64,000 nucleotides of DNA from Chlamydomonas sphaeroides. Its lineage: Eukaryota; Chlorophyta; Chlorophyceae; Chlamydomonadales; Chlamydomonadaceae. Of the stretch, positions 56,732 through 64,000 are shown piece after piece. The notes beneath the pieces are model-generated. The model had not been told where the DNA came from and made no database searches. It saw only the letters and a program-made list of their open reading frames with translations. The first letter of the stretch is position 1. Each line of letters opens with the position of its first letter. The DNA lies in contig BDDC01000422.1 of NCBI GenBank assembly GCA_001662425.1, positions 1 to 64,000 on the forward strand, given 5' to 3'. A program made the translations under genes and the position numbers.

Positions 56732-57403
56732 TTAACGCCAACCACGAAGAAAGTCACATACAGATGGCAGCTGTGCTGGGTTTGAAGCCGTTTGCTGCCG
56801 TCTATACAGTTGCGCCTTGCACTCTAGGCGCAGCTTGACAAATACGTCCGATTGTCTCTGCAACAAGCGTTTGTTATGGCGGGCTGTACAGGGTAGAACG
56901 CAGCAGGCAGGCCCCTCGGCAACCGGAGCTGTGCTCGTCCCAAACCAAATCGTCATTCGCCTGCCGTACGGCCGTGCCTTGAAGCGCAAAACACATTCTC
57001 TCCTCAGGCCTCGCTCTAGGTCCCTTGCCTTCGGTTGCCGGCTCCACGCTCGTGCCGCGAACGTGTCGCTCATCTGTCGCCAGACAAGCAGCATCATGGC
57101 TCTACCCTTCCCGCCCATGTTCTCAATAACCACGCGTTCTTCCACGCCTCGTAGTAGACCAGGTGACAGGCCACCTGTGGTAGACGGCCTCCTTTGGACC
57201 TCTGCCCAGTGCTGCGCCAGGGTCCCAGCGTGCCACAAGGCGAACCGGTGCTGCCAATGGTCCAGAGTGTGCAGCCAGGGTAGCAAGGTCTCACACGGTG
57301 GTTGTCGCAGGTAGCCTTCAATTACTTCCACGCTGGGTGTAAAGTAGAAAGGTCTTGCACAGTTGCGCCCGTGCTGCGTCAGGTACGGCATCTCCAGCAC
57401 CAT
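56732..57403 (-). CDS. Intronless 223-codon ORF, part of a dispersed repeat family
   Basis: It starts at a true ATG (57403) and ends with TAA only 12 bases upstream of the ATG of TM protein A, in the same frame. Composition is less GC-skewed and less Ala-rich than neighbours. Its N-terminal part (FTPSVEVIEGYLRQPP, then LLPWLHTLDHWQHRF) has degenerate relatives at 8719-8790 and 51715-51770, so it may belong to a transposon or gene fragment family. I recognise no domain. The extremely close spacing to a downstream start is odd for a eukaryotic gene, so it may be 5'UTR sequence or a relic. Confidence 0.35.
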   Translation of the reverse strand: MVLEMPYLTQHGRNCARPFYFTPSVEVIEGYLRQPPCETLLPWLHTLDHWQHRFALWHAGTLAQHWAEVQRRPSTTGGLSPGLLRGVEERVVIENMGGKGRAMMLLVWRQMSDTFAARAWSRQPKARDLERGLRRECVLRFKARPYGRRMTIWFGTSTAPVAEGPACCVLPCTARHNKRLLQRQSDVFVKLRLECKAQLYRRQQTASNPAQLPSVCDFLRGWR

Positions 57404-57931
57404 GGATTATCCCCCCACGCCGGGCTTGTTGCCTCGGCAAGGTAGCCATACGAGTGTTTCGGTTTACAAGGCCAGGCCAGGTAGGCAACGGCACCGCAAG
57501 CACATGCTCCTCCCCTCACCTTTCCCTGGCCATCTCTTTATTTAAGGAACCCGCGTCCCGAGGGCGTCCTCACCCCTCGCATACACATGTGTTGTTTCAC
57601 TCATAAACGAATGCACATGCTCAGACCTCACTGCCGCGCCCTGGGAGACCCTCCCTCTCGTGTCGACCTGCATGAGCCCCGGCCCCCGGCCTGCCACACA
57701 GCTAGAGCCACAGGCCAGCTCCACACGCACGCGACAACGCCCTAGCGATGATGCGGATGGCGCGTCCCGAATGCCCGTGCGCCATCTTAGGTCAGCGCTC
57801 CGCGCAGCATCATTGATGGCCTCAACGGCATCCGGCCACGTCACCGCGCCCCCGCCCCCAAGCGCTCACGACAGGGCTAACAAACGATTGCACACGAAAC
57901 GGGCATAATCGATGTCTTTTGTTAAATTGCC

Positions 57932-57936
57932 TTACA
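57932..57936 (-). terminator. TGTAA poly(A) signal for TM protein B
   Basis: TTACA on the plus strand, about 750 bases below the stop at 58689. Confidence 0.5.
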
Positions 57937-57973
57937 CGCATCCACCACCAGCGTGCCTTCCCGCCCTTGGCCC

Positions 57974-58082
57974 GCCTCAGCCCAGCCGCTCCAACCCTTC
58001 ACATAGCCGGCGGCCGGCGGCTCAGCAGGCACAGCCGCTCCACCCGTTAAGATAGCCGGCGGCCGGCGGCTCAGCAGGCAGA
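57974..58082. repeat. ~50-base direct repeat, two copies
   Basis: Each copy runs from CAGCCGCTCCA to CGGCTCAGCAGGCA, with the shared core ATAGCCGGCGGCCGGCGG. They sit side by side in the 3' region of TM protein B. Confidence 0.9.
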
Positions 58083-58688
58083 GGTACAGCGCAAAGTACA
58101 CCAGCAAAGAATAAAGGCTGCAGCTCCGCAACGAAATGCCCGTATGAGTCCTCGTTCGTTTTGGGGGGCCGTGCAAACTGCGCAGACCCCGGCCCTCCGG
58201 CAACGCAGACCCGCGCGCGCGCTTCCAGCGAGGGACGGCTTGCGGGCAGCGCCGTGCAGGCTGCATGCATGAAGTCTATGGAAGGTGCAGCCAGGTGCCC
58301 TCCTGTGCCCCCGCGGCGGCGGGGCCGCGTCAAAAGCGCCCCCCGCAGCGACGCGTGCCGAGGCCCCAGAGCTCGGCGTGTGCTCGCCCTAGCGAGCCCT
58401 GGTGCCCCACGGGCCCTCAGGGCGTCGCCGGCGGCACCCTGGCCACAGCCACGCTGTCAGCAGTGCGCAGCGCAGCACTGATCCAGCTAGCCAGCCAACC
58501 AGCGGGCCAGCGGGCCAGCCAGCCACGCGAGCCGGGCTGCGCAGCCGCACTGCCGTCAGCCCCGGAAAGCCGGGTGTGCGGCGCGTTGGCATTGCCCGCC
58601 GGAGCGCTGCAGGGCGGAGCCCGGACGTCGGCTGGCGCCGCGCTGCTGCGCCAGTGCCGCCTTGCCTGGATCCCACCACTGCAGCTCC

Positions 58689-59423
58689 TCAGGATGCCGC
58701 TGTCGTGCCGCCGCCGCCGCTGCCGCCGCCCACAGACGCGGGCTGCGGCGCGCGGTCGGCGCTGTCGCCCTCTGCCAGCGGCGAGAACATTCGCGAGTTG
58801 ACAACGTCGTACCGCGTGCGCCGAGCCGCCGCCGCCATAGCCTCCAAGCGGGTCTGGATCGGAGGAAAGGAGGGGAAAGGAGGAGGGCGGGGGCCGTGTG
58901 GGTTTGGTGCCGGGCAGGGCGACGGGCGGCTGCAACCCGCACGCGTCGTGTCGTGTCGTTTGGGCGTCAGGGGCGTGTGGGGCGGGCCAAGAGGAGGCTA
59001 TCAGTCATCTCCCTTGGCTGGGGGGCCGCGGCAGCGGCGGGAGAGGCGTGTGGTGGCCTGGTCGTGGGATGGGCCGGGCAAGGGCCGTCGGCGACAGGGG
59101 CACTGTGGCCCGGGCTTTCGCCCAGCGCGGCACCCACCCGTTGTGCGTATGTTGACGATTTCGAGCCGCGGATGAATTGCATGGCTACGACGAGCGCCGC
59201 TAGGCTCAGGAGCGCGACCGCTGTGCCTGCGAGCGTCTTGGCCACTTCGCTTGGGTCGGGATGTGGGCCACCTGTGGACCACACAAGAAACGCCGCAAAA
59301 GTCTAAAGTCAAAGTACGTCTTGCATGTCAACTAACCAAGGCGGAAAGAGTCATCGAGCGCAGGAGATGTCTTTCGCGAGCGGTTTCCCGCGGTAGCTCA
59401 CCTGCAGGCAACCCTGTCGCCAT
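58689..59423 (-). CDS. Single-TM-helix protein B, 106 residues, unknown family
   Basis: Exons 59402-59423, 59138-59271 and 58689-58853 join in phase (1, then 0). An in-frame TGA five codons before the ATG fixes the start. The protein begins MATGLPAGGPHPDPSEVAK, followed by a membrane helix (TLAGTAVALLSLAALVVAMQ), a FIRGSKSS stop-transfer-like segment, an Arg/Ala helix (LEAMAAAARRTRYDVVNSRM), FSPLAEG and a Gly/Ser tail. The layout matches protein A, including intron phases, but sequence identity is low. It has no recognisable catalytic motif. The short N-terminus and single helix suggest a membrane-anchored small protein or complex subunit. I cannot say which membrane. Confidence 0.68.
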
Positions 59424-60477
59424 AATGGTATCCTGTCAGCCGTTGCCTTTCGTCTTAACACCTGGCAACTAGGTGAGGGCCGTTGAGTGTTTGTGTCGCT
59501 GGCTGGGTCCTCCAGTGCGCAGAGAGGACGCAGGAAGACGTGCTTTACAGCGTCTATGGCTTTGATTAAACGAGCGTCAGAAACTCGACTCCACTCTTCC
59601 AGTCGCGCGGCAAACCAATAAGCCCGACCGACAGCCCCCCGCCGCCCACGCGCCACCCCTCGCGTCGCCTCGTTTCCGGAATTTCGGACACGCAAGGCGG
59701 CCCCTGCCGCCCCATCCCCGATCTGAAAGCCCTAGGCCCCATACGTCGTGTAGCACGCAGTACCAGTGGCGCATTGCTTCTGCTGCTTTGACCAATGAAG
59801 GCGCTAACCTGGGCGCATCAGCTTCAGTTTTCCATAAGCTTCGCAGCCGATACCGGCCGATGCTGCCACAAGACGCTGCCTCGCACGCACAGGACGGTGA
59901 CGGCTGTCAGGCCGCGGTGAGGCTGCGACAGAGAGGCCTTGCCGCCTTGGCCTGCAGGCGGGCCAGGGCACCGATATCTTAAGGTGCCACAGCATTTACA
60001 CGGGATGTTTTCACACGGGTTACTTGGGGGCAGAACAGGATACGCAGCGCCCCCGAAACGCCCAGAAACGGCCACCTACGACAGCAGCGCTGGCTGCCGG
60101 GCCCCGCGGATGCGCAGGACCGTCCTCTAGGACCAGGCCACGTGTCATGGACACGCACACGCACAAGGACACGACTTTCACACTAGGCATACCCCGCCAT
60201 GCCCCGTCACGAACACGCAACCACCGCCATTTAGTCATGCGAACAGCACAGGCCGGCGCTGCTGCGCAAGTCGGCGCCAGAACCATACCAGACACCGCAC
60301 GCCCCATTGCAACCCCTTCACCCCGCTCCCCATCCTGCCAGCCACCTGCATCTGCCGCAAAACATCACACCAGCCATCCGTACGTGGGGTTCACTTCTTC
60401 ACTTCCGGTACCCAGCCCGGACTGCACTTCATCCCAACCCACAATCTCGGCGCCTGCTCCCAACCCCGAACGCGCCT
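59424..60477. other. Intergenic region between TM protein B and the secreted jelly-roll gene
   Basis: Contains the B promoter and the 3'UTR of the next gene, with TGTAA at 59996-60000. No supported gene. Confidence 0.5.
59996..60000 (-). terminator. TGTAA poly(A) signal for the jelly-roll gene
   Basis: TTACA on the plus strand, about 480 bases below the stop at 60478. The distance is typical for this kind of genome. Confidence 0.6.
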
Positions 60478-62164
60478 CTACTTGATGCGGATCTCGTCCA
60501 CGCAGAAGAGCGCGTCGTAGGCGTCGTTGGGGTTGCGCATGTCCAGCTTGGCCGCGTCGCCGAGGCCGGCGGCGCCGCAGCCAAAGGCCTCGAGCGGCAC
60601 CCAGTACTTGGCCCAGCCGCTGGGCTGCAGCTCGGCGGCGGCCAGCGAGCCCAGGCGCACGGGCGTGGCGCACTCGGCGGAGGAGGCCGAGGACAGCACG
60701 AGCGCCAGGTCGGGCACGGCGCTGGAGCCGCGGTAGTGCCAGAACTCTAGTGCGCTGGGGGAGGATGGGTTAGGACGAGCGCGAGGGATGGGGAGTGGGA
60801 GGGAGGTGAGAGCGTGGCGCAGGTGAGAGGTTGAGCAAGCGCCGGGGCAAGGCCGCAGGGAGGGGTGGCGCCCATAGCGCCGCTGCGGCTGGCCGAAGCC
60901 CAACGCTCCCCGCCCGCAACCGAGAGCGGTGCGCGGTGCCTCAATCCGCCCCACCTGTGACCAGCGAAGGAGCCGATGGGGCCCGCGAAGCTGGTGGCGG
61001 CGCCGTGCGGCAGGAAGTGGCAGTTGGCGGAGCCGCTGGTGTGGCCTGGCGGTGGGCGAGAGAGGCGGGGAGGGCAGGGGGTTGAGGCCAAGTAGGCATG
61101 GCGCCCCAGCGCGAGGGCGTGTTCCTCAACCTGACCAGCGCATACGACCCGTATTATTGGGTTTGGACTAAGCAAGTACCCCAGCGGCCCGACCCACATC
61201 AGCAGCGACCGCCTCTGGTCATGCAGCCCCCGACCCACATGCCCCCGAGCCATCTCTTGAAGCTTGCGTGGAAGCCGCATGTGCCTGCCCTCTGCTCAAC
61301 CGCTGGCGCCTTCCTCCCCCATGCCCCACCCCCTGCCTCACCAGCGGGCACGTAGTCGGCGAAGGCCCTCGCGCCGTACGAGGCGTCGCTCCAGCCGGAG
61401 CCCAGGCGGCCGCCCTCGAACACAGTCACCTCGCCGCCCGCGGTGGGCTGCGGCGCGGAGCCCAGCGCGGCCAGCAGGGCGGACATGTCGGGTGCGGTGG
61501 CCTGCGGCTGCGCCTGGGGCTGCGCCTGCGGCTGGGCCTGGGGTTGGGGCTGGGCCTGGGGCTGCGGCTGGGGCTGGGCGCTGCTGGAGCCGGAGGAGCC
61601 GCCGTTCATCCAGGCGGGGTTGCCTTGGGGCGCAAGGTTGGGCGGGGGCGGGGCGGCAGCGGGAGTAAGGCGAGGCGTGCGCAATGCCGGGGCGAGGAGC
61701 GGCGGCAGTCGGACGGGAGGTGGCGAGACGGCGGCCGTGATGCCGAGCGCACGAGCGCCCAAGCGGCAGGTGCACGCAGCACACGAGCAGCAGGGCTTTT
61801 TTGACGACCTGCATCGCGGCGCGGCCAGCTCCCCCTTCTCCCTGGACGGACGATGGCGGTCGCGGACTCACTCTGGCGCTGGTCGGGGAAGTCGGGGTTC
61901 TGCAGCAGCTTGCGGCCCGCCTGCGTGGCGCCGGTGACCTGCAGACGCTGGGGAGCAGAGCGGAAGGCAAGCGGATGCGGACGACGAGTGGGTCGCAGGA
62001 CGGGGGCGGAATGGATTTTGGCGCCCAGCGGACGGGTCCGGTGCGGCGTGGCAGCAGCAGCAGCTGCAGCCCTCGGCAGCCCAGCTCACCGTCGCGGCCA
62101 GCGCGGGCGCGGCCAGCAGGAGCAGCAGCAGGCCCGCGGCGGCGGAGCGGAGCTGCGGAGCCAT
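60478..62164 (-). CDS. Secreted protein with Pro/Gln linker and carbohydrate-binding-type jelly roll
   Basis: Exons 62090-62164, 61872-61947, 61342-61623, 60955-61045 and 60478-60754, in phase, encode 266 residues. A classic signal peptide (LLLLLLAAPALAAT) occupies exon 1 and ends at the splice site. After an RKLLQNPDFP segment comes an Ala/Pro/Gln repeat linker (about 68-95; AQPQ units). From about residue 115 on the sequence follows a bacterial and algal galactose-binding-like pattern: TVFEGGRLGSGWSD, then SALEFWHYRG, LALVLSS, SGWAKYWVPLEAFG and ending FCVDEIRIK. In that pattern a W/D-rich first strand, a LxFW strand, a GWxxxxVPL strand and a terminal DDIR strand are usual. Such domains bind glycans in walls and hydrolases, so a cell-wall or extracellular-matrix role is inferred. 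No catalytic domain is present. Confidence 0.75.
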
Positions 62165-62874
62165 GGCGGGGGAGCGCAGCGAGCGGCGCCGCTTTAGGAC
62201 GGACGCGCGCGTGCAGCGGCTGCGCGGGTGTTTTAAGAGAGCGTGCGGCGGTGAAGCCGGCTGGAGGTCGGGGGAAGCGGCGTCGGCTGAAGAGCCTGAG
62301 GCTGCGGGCCCTGGCGATAACTTAGCAAGGTGATCACGGGGGGCGTGTGTGCCGCTGCTTCTTCTTGCTGTGTCTGTGTTAGCGGTGGAGTTCTGGCTTG
62401 CCGAAGGCGCGGCGGGGGTGTAAGTGCAGCCGGCTTCCCGCCAGTGGTAGGTCGTACATTGCAATTCAAACATGCACCTGCCCGACTGCCCGACTTTGCG
62501 GCACAATCGCCTGCCCTAGCCGAGACCGACAGCCTAACGCCCCAGTCCGACCGCTGCAAACGCTGCAGCCCCGGAACTTCGCGCCTGCTCATCCCTGCAA
62601 ACGTCAACCCGCCTCCTCCTGCGGACTGCTGCAGCAGGCGCCGTGCATGGCCCAAGCCGCACGCAGCGCTCAACGGGCCTGCCCACCCCTCCCCAACACC
62701 CTGCTCGCCGCGGCCCACTTCGCAAGACGCTTCGCCTCCCGCTCCTTGCCCTTGTCCAACGCCGGCCTCCTCTCAGGACAAAGCCCTGCCCTCCTCGCCG
62801 TCCTCCCCCTCCCCCAGCTCCGCGCGATGCTTCCCCTGCCCCTTCTCCCTCCCTCCTCCCCCGCCTCCCCCTCG
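62165..62874. other. Spacer between ORC2 and the jelly-roll gene
   Basis: 710 bases with the ORC2 3'UTR and the promoter of the downstream gene, both on the minus strand. No minus-strand TGTAA was found, so the ORC2 end is not located. No other gene. Confidence 0.5.
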
Positions 62875-63969
62875 CTACCCCTCCCTGCTGGCCGCCAGGT
62901 CGTCCAGCACCGCCCGCATGTCGGCCCGCGCCAGCGGCACCGTTATAAGCAGCCCGCCGTCCTCGCCCGGCGCCGCCACCTCCTTGAGCAGGTCGTGGTC
63001 GAAGAACTCGGTCAGCTGCAGCCGCAGCACGGACTCGTCGCGCACCAGGAAGCGCTCGCGGCACATGCTGACGTGGGAGAGTGCGGAGGGGGCGGAGGGG
63101 ATGGGGGTGTCAGGGTTTGTGTCATGTGGGTCGGGTCGGGTGCAGCGTGGGGCAGGGGCGGAACGCGGACCAGGCAGCGCCCGCCGGCAGCGCCAGACGG
63201 AGGAGCCTGGTACGAGGCGGTACGGGGGCCATGTGGGTCGGGGATATGGCAGGTGAGGTGCGGCCACAGGCCGCGGCGCGGGAGGCAGCGGCAGGCGCGA
63301 GCGGCCGCGATGTGGGTCGGGGCCAGCGGGTCAGCTGCGGCGAGGCTCTGCGGCCGCAGCAGGGCCTTGCCCCCGCCCTCGACTCTACCGCATGAGGGGC
63401 CCAGCCACGAGGGTGGCGGTGAAGATTGGGCCGGGCCCCATGACCCCCGGACACCGGACGCTGGAGAGCCGGCCTTAAGAGGTACGCCGCGACGGGCCCC
63501 CGCCGCCGCCGCCGCCGCCGCCCAGACCCTGGTGGCGTGCCCCCTCACCGGTACAGGTGCGCGAAGGCCACGCCCTCGCACTCCTCGTCCTCCAGCAGGT
63601 GCTCCGCCAGCACGCGGAAGATCTCCTGCGGTTGGGGCGGTTGGTGGGCGGCGGTTGGTGGGTGGCGGTGCAGCGCAGAGCACCGCCCAACCCCCAATCC
63701 AACAAACACACCGTGCCCAGCGATGCAACACACGGATGCGGTGGTCCTGGTGCCCCCCTGCGCCGCACCCGCGCCGACAGCACCAGGCTGCACCGGGCCG
63801 CGCATCGACTAACCCCAACCCTACTTCACATACCGCCACCCAACACAAGAACGTATGCTGTAGGGCACGCTGCCCCCCTCCTTCCCCATGCGCCGCACCT
63901 GCGCCGACAGCACCAGGCTGCGCAGTACGTTGCCGGCGCCCGCCGTCACCACACCCGACTTGAAGGCGC
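62875..63969 (-). CDS. ORC2: Origin recognition complex subunit 2, C-terminal part (5' outside window)
   Basis: Three exons are visible: 63899-63969, 63549-63625 and 62875-63067, with consistent phases. The order matches the C-terminus of plant ORC2: a helix ending in NVLRSLVLSAQ, then EIFRVLAEHLLED and VAFAHLYRMCRERFLV, then LQLTEFFDHDLLKE and a terminal helix MRAVLDDLAASREG. In ORC2 this region is the winged-helix domain, which packs against ORC3 and DNA within the ORC ring at replication origins. The AAA-like core and the disordered N-terminus lie upstream, beyond 64000. The reading frame is intact to the TAG at 62875. Confidence 0.85.
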
Positions 63970-64000
63970 CTGTGGGGGGCGAGGGGACGGATGGGGATGT

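Larger units (their letters stand above)
57404..58688. other. Intergenic region below TM protein B
   Basis: 3'UTR of TM protein B, with its TGTAA at 57932-57936, then upstream sequence of the 223-codon ORF. It contains a two-copy direct repeat at 57974-58082. No supported gene. Confidence 0.5.

Noticed and set aside
1..64000. CRISPR arrays, insertion sequences, operons or ribosome binding sites
   Set aside because: The gene structure is eukaryotic; the tandem repeats have no spacer pattern and no transposase or integrase was seen.

Overview
The window looks like nuclear DNA of a volvocine/Chlamydomonas-like green alga. The reasons are: very high GC; genes split into many short exons with GTGNG donors and GCAG acceptors; Ala/Gly/Pro-rich low-complexity proteins; GC-rich minisatellites inside introns; TGTAA-type poly(A) signals a few hundred to about 1,700 bases after several stops; and a large axoneme-type protein gene. 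No gene here is prokaryotic. I built all gene models by hand from splice sites, reading phase and protein-family resemblance. Every intron in every model keeps the reading frame.

Layout, left to right. 218-2165 (-): 3'-truncated short-chain dehydrogenase/reductase (SDR). 2572-4493 (+): MIC19/CHCHD3-like twin-CX9C protein, head-to-head with the SDR. 6667-7497 (-): small secreted SRCR protein. 9526-13028 (-): ARID DNA-binding protein. 13610-27873 (+): one 23-exon gene of about 2,709 residues with degenerate SHIPPO/PG-rich repeats, probably a flagellar microtubule protein, head-to-head with the ARID gene. 30930-36721 (-): AP2/ERF transcription factor of about 1,388 residues with a long disordered, poly-Gln tail. 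38659-45242 (-): DUF455 ferritin-like protein in 12 exons, with an intron-containing tRNA-Trp(CCA) inside one of its introns on the same strand. 45702-51040 (+): unrecognised protein of 745 residues in 10 exons, head-to-head with DUF455. 54814-56719 and 58689-59423 (-): two neighbouring one-TM-helix small proteins of similar plan, with a 223-codon intronless ORF between them. 60478-62164 (-): secreted protein with a Pro/Gln linker and a jelly-roll carbohydrate-binding-type domain. 62875 onward (-): 3' end of ORC2.

The genes do not form a pathway. They cover mitochondrial cristae, flagella, chromatin/transcription, replication and secretion. Three head-to-head pairs share intergenic regions of roughly 400-580 bp that probably act as bidirectional promoters.

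The most unusual pattern is architectural. In at least seven introns a short copy of the neighbouring exon edge, often including its splice site, lies inside the intron. Other points for follow-up are the nested tRNA gene, a GC-AG intron, the small TM protein pair, the unknown 745-residue protein, and a degenerate coding-like repeat found near 8.7, 51.7 and 57.3 kb.
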